NCBI RefSeq assembly: GCF_001704415.2
Contig: NC_030813.1
Location: forward strand, 11,860,001-11,924,000
Direction of reading: 5' to 3'
From: Capra hircus
Taxonomy: Eukaryota; Chordata; Mammalia; Artiodactyla; Bovidae
Length of the DNA stretch: 64,000 nucleotides
Under the pieces are notes generated by a model that was not told where the DNA came from, did no database searches, and was given only the letters and a program-made list of their open reading frames with translations. Below, one piece after another: positions 24,376-34,571 of the stretch. How positions within the stretch are numbered: position 1 is the stretch's first letter; the number at the start of each line of letters is the position of its first letter. The translations under genes and the position numbers were made by a program.

Positions 24376-26955
24376 TTTGTTGTAGCATACTTCTAAAATA
24401 TTTGTTAAGTGAAGAAATAATAAAAGAGAAAATTAATAAATGAGTTATCTCAGTGTACCCATGAAAGATAAAAGCAATTTTTTTCAGCCAGACATTTGAT
24501 GGACTTTAGGAGTCCCCAAAACTTCCCAATCAATCTCTCACTTCCAAAGGGGCAAGGGGAGGGGGTAGGAGAGGGTGTTGGAGAAGTAAGAGTTAACTGA
24601 GACATTTTTCAAAGTTAAGAAGCAACATCAAAGATCCCAGAAACTTAATATTCACTGAGATAATTAAACACAATGTAGAAAGGACCCTGATTCTGTGCAA
24701 CATCAATATCCATGAGCACTCTTCCTTCAGCTGATATTCATTAAGTATTGCTATAGAACAGACATCGTGCTAAGCCCTAGGTCTAGCAAAGCCTGACCTA
24801 CTCACTACTGCAGTGGGGTTGGGGAGGCAGGCATTAATCAAATGCACCATCGTTATAAGTTAAAATAAGCATTCTGGACAAAAGGCACTTAATGTCCTAG
24901 AGGGACAAACACAAAAGAAACAGATCTGTTTCTTGTTGTTTTTTTTTTTTCCAATATAATTGCTGAATGTAGAAAATCAATTGGAGGAAACCCAAGTAAT
25001 TCATCATTGTGCAAGGTAACTGACTTTTTAATATTAGATTAATAAAAATATACACAGAAGAAACCTCATCTTGTGTGCACTTATCTGGAACTTTGAAAAA
25101 TAAATTTTATATTCTATATGAGAAAACATATAAGCTGGGCAACACCCAGGCAAAGTTACTCTACACTCAAGGTACTTTTGATGTTTCACTGTGTATTATT
25201 TTCGTGCATGTTTTAACTGGAGTGGGGGCTGAGCGGGTGGGAGGCAAGTACCCTTGTTAAACCTGCTATAGTCGTGTGCTCTGTAAAACTTCAGGATATG
25301 GTAACAGTGGAACTACATTCAGCTGCTTGTTATTTCAGAATCAATGTATTAGTTCAACAACATGGATCTTTAATAGGAACCACAACACAAAATATACTTT
25401 TTTATAACAGATTCCTCTAGTTATTTCCAGAAAATAACACTTAGTTGATTTAAGAAATTCAACTAATAGACATGACATCAACATGTTAAAATTAGAATAG
25501 TATGGGGAAAAGATACCTTTTTATTGAAAGTGAATTCTTTCCATGTTTATATATTTTTTCTTTTTTTAAATTTATTTATTTTAGTTGGAGGCTAATTACT
25601 TTACAATATTGTAGTGGGTTTTGCCATTATATATTTTTATTTTCTCTAAATATTTAATTATCCTTTCATTATTCTGCTACAATCTTTTCTCAAATTATTT
25701 GAAACACCACTATTTGCTTACCACTCCCTATACAGTCTACTGTTTCTAGCATTTAAAGTATTTACTTCTTTCCCTTACATTTTGACTTTTTCTACTTCAC
25801 AAAATAAGAACTAGAAATTCTCTCACTACAAACGTCATTAAAGTTTATAGCAGTGAGAGAAAGAATGCTTAACAAATCATAATTATTTTCCACCTATCAA
25901 ATTATAAATTTGAAAAGCTCCTATTAGACTAACCGTACATCTATAAGTATACATTATTCTATGTTGAATTCAGAGACACATAAGTTCATTGGATAGTTTC
26001 ACAAAAAAGATACTATATGATTTAATGTATATTTACATGTAAGTTTTTTGCTCAAACTATTAACATATCAAAAAGGAACTGTCGGCTCCTTAAATTCATT
26101 CACACCCAAAGAAATTCATGAATGCTACAAAACTAGTTTCCATGCAGTACTAAACTAAAAGAGACAGAATACATTCTACTTCCAAAAGTTGTTAAGGTGG
26201 ATATTTTTTATAAACTAGAATCAGACTGTAGTTCATAAGCAGACTTTATGGCTCAGAATTCTCAATATGCTGAGAAACATCTGCAGAAAATCTTTTTTTT
26301 TTTTAATTGTGGCAAGTAAACAGAAAACAGCCACAAGGGAAAACATGCCCTATAAAACCTTATTTTTATTAGCTGAATCTTTGGTATCAAAAGGAAATTA
26401 CATCAATTACTATAATATTTAAAGCAATGAAATGCCTTTCCCGTAGTAGTATTTTCATATGGAAATCTGGAAAACAACATTTTAAAATATGGAATACAAT
26501 TTTGAAAGATATTTTAAAAGACTTATCAGCAAAACTAGCGTCCACCATTTTGGATTAAGAATAACGTAAAACATCTGCATATGTTTTAGCATCACCCAAC
26601 ATTGTTAGTTAGTGTTGCTACAGCCGACCCAGCAACTTAAGAATCAAACGCTTCCTAAGAGACTGGAGTGGGGCAGTGTGGGGCTAAGCATTATATTATA
26701 TTCCATCTAAATATTATAGCATAGTCATTGCCAACTCCACTTATTTTCCACTGTCTGAAAATTAAATTCCTTCTGAATAACTGAGTATAAGAACTGACTT
26801 CATTAATATTTTTACAGAGGGCTATGCTTTTTTAACTTTTTCTAAATTAAAATCTTCCAGTATTTAATTTATAAAGAAGAAGGAAGGCCTCTACTTTAAA
26901 AAGCATAGGGAACATGATGTCATGAAAGAAAGGAAAGCTTGAAAGCAGAGGCAAG
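24376..26955. other. Unassigned AT-rich DNA with small LINE pieces
   Basis: About 24735-24790 resembles an L2 end (TATTGCTATAGAACAGACA). About 25560-25632 matches the start of the reversed ruminant L1 3' UTR (GTTGGAGGCTAATTACTTTA). Nothing else recognised, and no gene. Confidence 0.45.
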
Positions 26956-26959
26956 AGAC

Positions 26960-27070
26960 ACCCCTCGCTTTTCATTGCCAATTGTTTCTCGGATCTGCTA
27001 TGTGACCTTGAGAAGTCAACTAACAACTCAAAGCCTCCCTTTACTTGTCTGTGAAGCAAATACAAAGTTA
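26960..27070 (+). repeat. MIR-like SINE
   Basis: CTGCTATGTGACCTTGAGAA, AGTCAACTAACAACTCAAAG and CTTTACTTGTCTGTGAAGC are recognisable as the MIR core. Confidence 0.6.
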
Positions 27071-27099
27071 CAGTTACCAGCTGTTTCCAGGGTCCATGA

Positions 27100-27465
27100 G
27101 TCTGGGTGGGATCTTCCCATGTCACACGCATGCCCGTCAGCTGGGCTTGGCTGAGCCTGTATGGGACCAAAAGGCATGCGCTCTGTCACAAAGCCTCCGT
27201 CGTGGCCAACACCACACAGGCGGCACCAGGCTGCAGAAGGTCCAGGGAGGCATCGTTCCTCTTACCGACACACCAAGTCTGCAACTACATACGGAGCAAG
27301 GCCTCCGTCAGAGGCCTGAAACCAGCTGAATAGCTAGCTCCTTCCTGTGAGGAAATAAGAAAAGCGGCAAATCTGCAGATACGTAGGAGCGGCTGAGACA
27401 GTCTCGCGATAAACGTGCTCCATAGGAGACCCACAATCGCGGAGAAACTCAGAAACTCTCCATCT
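27100..27465. other. Small CpG-enriched block of unknown origin
   Basis: About 18 CpGs lie between 27127 and 27452 in otherwise CpG-poor surroundings, for example GTCTCGCGATAAACG near 27402. Two plus-strand open frames of 75 and 94 codons overlap here. Neither product matches a family I recognise. It could be a fragment of a processed pseudogene, a young insertion or a small regulatory island. Confidence 0.35.
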
Positions 27466-27849
27466 TGAAATATACTAATGGAAAAATATCCATTGAATTT
27501 ACTTCTTTTCCACAAATACTGCCAGAAATATGTCGAAACTCTGTATGTATAATATTGAAGGAACTTCTTTCACAGAAGGCTTATTCTATGACAAAAGTTA
27601 AGGTCAGAACAGACTTCCTACCATGTCCATCAGATCCATGACTTGTATTCCCAGGTGCCTTTTGCCCTCTAGTTTGGCATCTCCTTTCTAAGAAGCCATT
27701 CAACTCGTTTTTCTCCTCACTCTGGTACCTGGAATCAGTCCTTGTTGGTCTTTCCATTCTCAGTTCAGCATGCTCCTTTTTTAGGAAAAACATGCTTCAA
27801 TCCTGACCTTTTGCTGTCTGGCCTTAAATCATGGCCTGGGTACAGGCAG

Positions 27850-28285
27850 AGCCAAATTTCCCACAGGGTGGTTTGGCAACACGATGTTGCTGTATGGTAA
27901 GCAACACCCAAACTGAGTAGCTTAAAATAATAGTCACTTTATTTGCTCAAGATTTCTTGAGTAAGCTGGGCAATTCTTCTGGTCTGTGCAAGCTTGACAG
28001 ATCCCTGTGGTCAGTCAGTCGTGTCTGACTCTTTGTGACCCTATGAACTGTAGCCCGCCAGTCTCCTCGGTCCATGGGATTCTCCAGGTAGGAATACTGG
28101 AGTGGGTTGCCATGCCCTTCTCCAGAGGATCTTCCAACACAGGGACTAAACCTGGGTCTCCTGCATTGCAGGCAGATTCTTTACCATCTGAGACACCAGA
28201 GAAGCCCTAGAAGGTAGCTCACCTGGGGCTAATGATCTTGGATGGCCTCCTTCATAACTAGTTAGGCCTAGTGGGCTTCATTTCT
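27850..28285. repeat. Old mammalian interspersed repeat split by a SINE
   Basis: GAGTAGCTTAAAATAATAGT, AGCTGGGCAATTCTTCTGGT and, after the SINE, TGATCTTGGATGGCCTCC resemble a mammalian MER-type element. Family not certain. A Bov-tA interrupts it at 28008-28207. Confidence 0.4.
28008..28207 (-). repeat. Bov-tA SINE
   Basis: Reverse-complement Bov-tA from GTCAGTCAGTCGTGTCTG to CATCTGAGACACCAGAG. Confidence 0.9.
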
Positions 28286-28770
28286 AGAAGGACAGAAATG
28301 CTTCATGTAGTTTCCTATCCTCCAGGAGACTAGTTCTGGTTTCTCGAGTTTCTGAAAAATGGAAACAGAACAGGCAAGTCCCCAAGTATAAGCCCTTTTT
28401 AAACCTCCATTTATATTAATTGTACTTGGGCCCCTTTGAACATAGCAAGTCACATAGTCAAGCCCAGATTCAAGGAGGGGAATAGTGATTCCTTCTCCTG
28501 ATGGGAGGACCTTTGCAAAGAGCAGCATACAGAGAAATAGGAAGAATTTATAAACAGTTTGCACAAAAGGCTGAGCCTAAAAATAGAAGCCAATATATCA
28601 CCAATATTAGGGGGAAGGTGAAATTTTTGATATTGGAAATTTCAAAAAGGCATCAAAGTTATTATTATGGAAAAATTAGTACTAAGTTGGATTTTCTTAT
28701 GATGATATAGGATCCTGATGTCTTAAATTATATGTGAAACAAAAGCGGGCACTTCTTCTCCTTACTTAGA
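28285..28770. other. Unassigned DNA
   Basis: No gene or repeat recognised. Confidence 0.4.
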
Positions 28771-28771
28771 G

Positions 28772-28909
28772 TCTTAATCCATTTGGGCTGCTATAGCAAA
28801 ATACCACAGACTGGGGAGCTTCATTTCTCACAGTTTTGGAGGCTAGGAATTCAAGATCGAAGTGCCAGCATAGTTGTGTTCTCCTGAAGACCTTCTTCTT
28901 AGTTCCTAT
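28772..28909 (-). mobile_element. MaLR LTR, first part (split)
   Basis: Reversed MaLR-type LTR: GGGCTGCTATAGCAAAATAC, CTCACAGTTTTGGAGGCTAG, then CTCCTGAAGACC. It is broken here by a nested insertion and resumes near 30288. Confidence 0.8.
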
Positions 28910-29255
28910 CAAAGACAAAAAATATGCGCCATCTAAATGTTGAGAGTTATATTTTATTCAGTGGGAATTTTTAGGACTTCAAGTCTGGGAGACAGCATCT
29001 TAAGTGACCCTAAAAGAACTGCTACCAGGAGTCAAGGGGAGGAGCCAGGTTATATAGAAGTTTTCAACAAGGACAGGTAGTATGACCATTGATTATTATT
29101 GATTAGAGAAAACCAGATATCACAAGTTAAGGAATTCAGCACTTTTCTATGTGTGGGAAGATGCAAGCATTTGGGTTCACAGAAAGCATTCCTTCGATAT
29201 GCATCTCTGCTCTCTGGATCCAGTATCCTGTGTTCGTCACATCCTGAGTTTCCCC

Positions 29256-29532
29256 TGCTGCTGCTGCTGCTAAGTCACTTCAGGTGTGTCCAACTCTGTG
29301 TGACCCCATAGATGGCAGCCCACCAGGTTTCCCAGTCCCTGGGATTCTCCAGGCAAGAACACTGGAGTGGGTTGCCATTTCCTTCTCCAATGCATGAAAG
29401 TGAAAAGTGGAAGTGAAGTTGCTCAGTTGTGTCCGACTGTTAGCGACCTCAAGGACTGCAGCCTACCAGGCTCCTCCGTCCATGGGATTTTCCGGGCAAC
29501 AGTACTGGAGTGGGGTGCCATTGCCTTCTCTG
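29256..29532 (-). repeat. Bov-A2 SINE with 11-bp TSD
   Basis: Reverse-complement Bov-A2 dimer beginning with (CTG)n. TGAGTTTCCCC at 29245-29255 and 29533-29543 is the target duplication. Confidence 0.93.
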
Positions 29533-29618
29533 TGAGTTTCCCCAGGACTCACCATAGTGAGTGACTGCAGTCTGATGGCTGCTAGATGGCAGATATTGTT
29601 TCTTTCCTGAATTCCCTT

Positions 29619-30171
29619 CAGTTCAGTTCAGTTGCTCAGTCGTGTCCTACTCTATGAGACCCCAAGAATCGCAGCACGCCAGGCCTCCCTGTCCATCACC
29701 ATCTCCCGGAGTTTACCCAAACTGACATCCATCGAGTTAGTGATGCCATCCAGCCATCTCATCCTCTGTCATCCCCTTCTCCTCCTTCCCCCAGTCCCTC
29801 CCAGCATCAAGGTCTTTTCCAATGAGTCAACTCTTTGCAAGAGGTGGCCAAAGTACTGGAGTTTCAGCCTCAGCATCAGTCCTTCGACAGAACACCCAGG
29901 ACTGGTCTCCTTTAGGATGGACTGGTTAGATCTCCTTGCAGTCCAAGGGACTCTCAAGAGTCTTCTCCAACACCACAGTTCAAAAGCATCAATTCTTCAG
30001 TGCTCAGCTTTCTTCACAATCCAACTCTCACATCCATACATGACTACTGGAAAAACCATAGCCTTGACTAGATGGACCTTTGTTGGCAAAGTAATGTCTC
30101 TGCTTTTTAATATGCTATCTATGTTGGTCATAACTTTCCTTCCAAGGAGTGAGCATCTTTAAATTTCATGG
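29619..30171 (-). mobile_element. BovB LINE, 5'-truncated, with 12-bp TSD
   Basis: Reversed BovB tail of 553 bp ending at the block encoding DCSHEIK. CTGAATTCCCTT is duplicated at 29607-29618 and 30172-30183, a clean L1-like target duplication. The ORF2 tail fragment lacks the RT motif. Confidence 0.95.
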
Positions 30172-30287
30172 CTGAATTCCCTTAGAACTCACCAACTCAC
30201 CATCCATGGTGGTTGCAACTGCTGATGATTGTGGCATCCTTTGTTTACTGATGTGACAGGAAATATTCCATTTCTTACTATCCAGGG

Positions 30288-30482
30288 CCTCTTTGCTGTG
30301 TCCTTACGTAGTGGAAACAGGGATCTCTCTGGAACCTCTTTTATAAGACATTGCTCCCCATGAAGTTTCCACCTTCATGACTTAAGCACCTCCCAAAAGC
30401 CCCACCTACTAATACCATCACCTTTAACAGGTTAGGATTTAAACAAATACATTTTGGGGAGATACATTCAGATCATAGCACT
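30288..30482 (-). mobile_element. MaLR LTR, second part
   Basis: Continues the LTR from 28909: TTTGCTGTGTCCTTACGTAG, CTTTTATAAGACATTG, CACCTCCCAAAAGCCCCACC and TTAGGATTTAAACAAATACA. These blocks follow the first part in the normal order of a MaLR LTR. Confidence 0.82.
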
Positions 30483-31262
30483 TAGAAACTCTAGGGATCT
30501 ACTTTCTGTCCTCCTTTTCTTTGTTTGCATCCATAGTTGATACACTTTTAGAAGAAACAGTTTCAGAGATAAACCTGAAACTAAACAGCACATCCTCATT
30601 TTATGATGCCAGTAATATTAACATAGATTCAAATAGAGTCTCATCATGCTAGATTTAAAACCTTAGCTCTGCTGTATTATTTCATCCAATGTGAGCAGAT
30701 TAGCAATTTATGTGTTATTTACACTAACCAAAACTATCAGAAAATGATTAAAAACTCAAAAATACTAGTTTATTTTTTGAATTTATTATTATAGTTTCAG
30801 TAGCCAAACAGGCTGCATTTGCTAGTGAAGGTAACTGCTTTCTAATTCCTTATAGTTTAAATTGTAATAAAAGGTCAAGCAGTGAGAAATCAATCAAGGC
30901 AAACAGATACGATGATTCTTAGGAGATATTGCATGCAGACATAGATAGAAGCTGAGAGTGTCTAGGCTCTAAAATGAAGGGGAAACCTACATCTCTCATG
31001 TTTTCACTATTAAATTTGGCTTTATCCTTCTGGTGTGAGCTTATCACATGTAGATGACAGTTACATCAGAGCCTGCTTTACACTGATTGCATTTTAGACT
31101 TCGGAAATGTATGGAAAAGGAGCTTCAAAATCATTAAAAGAATTACTAAACAGCAGAAAATCTCTGCTGAGACTGAATAGCATAAAATCCAACAATACTC
31201 AACAGCAGGGAAACCAAAGTAAATAAAATAGTGCTGAATATACCTAAGTTGGGATATGTTTG
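30483..31262. other. Unassigned DNA
   Basis: No gene or repeat recognised. Confidence 0.4.
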
Positions 31263-31274
31263 CTCCCATATGGA

Positions 31275-31546
31275 GTGTGTGTGTGTGTGTGTGTGTGTGC
31301 GTGCGCGCGTGCGTGCATGTGTGCACATGAGTACACATTCATCCTCACTTGTGTCTGACTCTTTGCAACCCCATGAACTGTAGCCTACTAGATTCCTCTG
31401 TCTATGGGATTTTCCAGGCAAGAATACTGGAGTGAACTGCCGTTTCCTACTCCAGGGGATCTTCTGAATCTAGGTATCAAACCCCCATCTCTTGCATCCC
31501 CTGCATTGGCAGGCAGATTCTTTACCACTGCTCTACCTGGGAAACC
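31275..31546 (-). repeat. Bov-tA SINE with long (GT)n tail
   Basis: Reversed Bov-tA (about 31335-31546) whose tail is the (GT)n/(GC)-interrupted microsatellite at 31275-31330. CTCCCATATGGA at 31263-31274 and the one-mismatch copy at 31547-31558 enclose both, so the microsatellite grew from the SINE tail. Confidence 0.88.
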
Positions 31547-31635
31547 CTCCCATATAGATTAGGGCCCCTGTTTTAGACTCTCATAGGACTATACATATCA
31601 TCTTCAAAGCACTCATTACAATTGTAACTAATTCA

Positions 31636-33213
31636 GTTAAGTTCAGTTGCTCAGTCGTGTCCGACTCTTTGCGACCCCATGAATTGCAGCACACCAGGCC
31701 TCCCTGTCCATCACCAACTCCTGGAGTTCACTCAAACTCATGTCCATTGAGTTGGTGACGCCATCCAGCCATCTCATCCTCTGTCGTCCCCTTCTCCTCC
31801 TGTCCCCAATCCCTCCCAGCATCAGAGTCTTTTCCAGTGAGTCCACTCTTCGCATGAGGTGGCCAAAGTACTGGAGTTTCAGCTTTAGCTTCATTCCTTC
31901 CAAAGAACACCCAGAACTGATCTCCTTTAGGATGGACTGGTTGGATCTCCTCGCAGTCCAAGGGACTTTCAAGAGTCTTCTCCAACACCACAGTTCAAAA
32001 GCATCAATTCTTCCGTGCTCAGCTTTCTTCACAGTCCAACTCTCACATCCACACATGACTACTGGAAAAACCATAGCCTTGACTAGACGGACCTTTGCTA
32101 GCAAAGTAATGTCTCTGCTTTTTAATATGCTATCTAGGTTGGTCAGAGAAGGCAATGGCAACCCACTCCAGTACTCTTGCCTGGCAAATCCCATGAACAG
32201 AGGAGCCTGGTAGGCTGTGCAGTCCATGGGGTCACTAGGAGTCGGACACGACTGAGTGACTTCACTTTCACTTTTCACCTTCATGCATTGGAGAAGGAAA
32301 TAGCAACCCACTCCAGTGTTCTTGCCAGGAAAATCCCAGGGACGGGGGAGCCTGGTGGGCTGCCCTCTCTGGGGTCCCACAGAGTCGGACACAACTGAAG
32401 CTACTTAGCAGCAGCTAGGTTGGTCATAACCCTCCTTCCAAGAAGTAAGCATCTTTTAATTTCATGGCTGCAATCACCATCTGCAGTGATTTTGGAGCCC
32501 CAAAAAATAAAGTCTGACACTGTTTCCACTGTTTCCCCATCTATTTCCCATGAAGTGATGGCACCAGATGCCATGATCTTCATTTTCTGAATGTTGAGCT
32601 TTAAGCCAACTTTTTCACTCTCCTCTTTCACTTTCATCAAGAGGCTTTTGAGTTCCTCTTCACTTTCTGCCATAAGTGTGGTGTCATCTGCATATCTGAG
32701 GTTATTGATATTTCTCCCGGCAATCTTGATTCCAGCTTGTGCTTCTTCCAGCCCAGTGTTTCTCATGATGTACTCTGCATATAAGTTAAATAAGCAGGGT
32801 AACAACATACAGCCTTGACGTACTCCTTTTCCTATTTGGAACCAGTCTGTTGTTCCATGTCCAGTTCTAACTGTTGCTTCCTGGCCTGCCTATAGGTTTC
32901 TCAAGAGACAAGTCAGGTGGTCTGGTATTCCCATCTCTTTCAGAATTTTCCACAGTTTATTGTGATCCAAAGTCAAAGGCTTTGGCATAGTCAATAAAGC
33001 AGAAATAGATCTTTTTCTGGAACTTTCTTGCTTTTTCCATGATCCAATGGATGTTGGCAATTTGATCTCTGGTTCCTCTGCCTTTTCTAAAACCAGCTTG
33101 GACATCTGGAAGTTCACGGTTCACGTATTGCTGAAGCCTGGCTTGCAGAATTTTGAGCATTACTTTACTAGCGTGTGAGATGAATGCAATTGTACGGTAA
33201 TTTGAGCATTCTT
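31636..33213 (-). mobile_element. BovB LINE with RT core, interrupted by a SINE
   Basis: Reversed BovB, about 1.3 kb after removing the SINE at 32146-32414. On the minus strand it encodes LQARLQQYVNRELPDVQAGF, FRKGRGTRDQIA, FCFIDYAKAF (RT motif A region) and an intact YADD box at 32683-32694, then the C-terminal part ending FGHLMRRVDSLEKTLMLGG. A 2-bp deletion after the motif A region shifts the frame. The N-terminal endonuclease domain is absent, so the copy is inactive. Confidence 0.95.
32146..32414 (+). repeat. Bov-A2 SINE inside BovB, 12-bp TSD
   Basis: Plus-strand Bov-A2 dimer (GAGAAGGCAATGGCAACCC to GAAGCTACTTAGCAGCAG). The BovB sequence CTAGGTTGGTCA is duplicated at 32134-32145 and 32415-32426. 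The SINE is thus younger than this BovB copy. Confidence 0.96.
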
Positions 33214-34140
33214 AGTTACCCATTATCAATTCTCCCAGTAAACTGCAATCTCCATGAAAGCATGGACAATATGTGTCTTATGCCCTGTTGTATATATTTC
33301 CAATGACTGAGCAATACAGGACCCTCGACAGGGGATAGTTGAAGGAATTGAAAGGCAGGAGGAAGGACAAAACAAAGATGTAAAACAAGCACATTAAAAA
33401 TTGATTAAGAAGATGTGAGCAGAGTGAAGGAATACATAGTAGAGGAGCCTGGTCACACATGCTAAGAAAGGAAATGATCATCCACTGAAATAATTATAAC
33501 AAAAATATATTGGGTAGGAATAAGAGTAGAAGTAGGGCATGACCAAAGACTTCTCATTTTGAGGCATTAGAGGACCCAAAGTGAAAGTAAGCCTAAGGGT
33601 GGTTATCGTGAAGGCAGGAAACAGATTGGGCAGTTGAAGAGTCTGATAAATTAAAAAGCCAGAAACAGTATTGTAGACCTAACAAGAGGGGCACCACCCC
33701 AGGTCCCACCCTGTAAAGGACCCGCTCTCTGGCTCTCTTCCAGTTCTGTTCCTTCCCAGAAGGCAGGAAATCTACTCAGAGTCCACACACCCTCTTTTAG
33801 ATCACATGTGGAATATACAGGACCACAAAATTCCATGCAAAGATCCCTCTACAGATCTGTTATCCTGAGAGTGGGCAGTGCAAGAGTATGCTCCCTGGAT
33901 CAAGGTGGGAATAAGACAATTTAGCAGGATACAGTTTGGTCTTGTGTGGTCTGGAGGGTCTGCACACCAAGTATCTAAGGCCTTCTGGTGCAGGAGCTGG
34001 GACAGAAAGAGAAAGGCATGAACATGGACTTGGGGCCCCCTGAACCACCAACTAATAACAGGGAACTCTGACAAGTTCAGGAACTCTAAATAGGCTTCCA
34101 GATCATTCTGGAGGTAAATATACATTCCAGCTCTCAAGTG
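33214..34140. other. Unassigned DNA
   Basis: About 33640-34130 is relatively GC-rich and may be an unrecognised LTR or old insertion. A 179-codon minus frame (34341-33802) partly crosses a CHR SINE and has no domain I can identify. Confidence 0.4.
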
Positions 34141-34143
34141 ATA

Positions 34144-34262
34144 CACTTCCCTGGTGGCCCAGTGGTTAAGAAATTGTGCTTCCAATGCAGAGGGAAGGGA
34201 TTCCATACCTGGTTGGGGAACTAAGAGCCCACATGCCATGTGGCATGGCCAAAAACAAAAAG
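34144..34262 (+). repeat. CHR-type tRNA-derived SINE
   Basis: ACTTCCCTGGTGGCCCAGTG, GTTGGGGAACTAAGAGCCC and CATGTGGCATGGCCAAAAAC are the CHR-type blocks, in plus orientation with an A-rich tail. Confidence 0.78.
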
Positions 34263-34447
34263 GAGTCATGATATCTCTGTTTCCCAGGTACATTCTCTTG
34301 TTCTTCCTATAATAAGAGAATGCAGGATTTCTAGGGCACAAGCAAGTTAGATACCAGCTAAACTGAGGAAGTGAGAGATTTCAAGCCAAAGGAATTCACC
34401 ATATAAAGGAGAGTAGAAGCTATTTTATTTAATAGTCTGTTAGCATG

Positions 34448-34571
34448 ACGTATGGAGAAGAAAATGGCAACCCACCCCAGTATTCTTGCCTGGAGAATCC
34501 CATGGACAGAGGAGCCTGGTGGGCTACAGTTCATGGGGTCACAAAGAGTTGGACATGACAGAGCACACAGC
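34448..34571 (+). repeat. Bov-A SINE (monomer-like)
   Basis: GGAGAAGAAAATGGCAACCC to GAGTTGGACATGACAGAGC. Its last 11 bp, GAGCACACAGC, serve as the left target duplication of the following BovB (34561-34571 versus 36858-36868). Confidence 0.88.

Larger units (their letters stand above)
28910..30287. mobile_element. LTR-like insertion, itself carrying a SINE and a BovB
   Basis: The unique parts are 28910-29255, 29544-29606 and 30184-30287. They read as one element once the Bov-A2 (29256-29532) and BovB (29619-30171) are removed. The sequence, including GAGGAGCCAGGTTATATAG, resembles a ruminant endogenous-retrovirus LTR, but I cannot name it. It splits a MaLR LTR. Confidence 0.5.

Noticed and set aside
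26847..27333. Small protein genes around 27 kb
   Set aside because: Overlapping frames in several phases and on both strands with no family match. Kept only as a CpG-enriched block of unknown origin.
29632..30162. A 176-codon plus-strand protein, and similar frames at 20483, 31740 and 36880
   Set aside because: These are antisense shadows of BovB ORF2. The recurring pattern occurs wherever BovB lies reversed.
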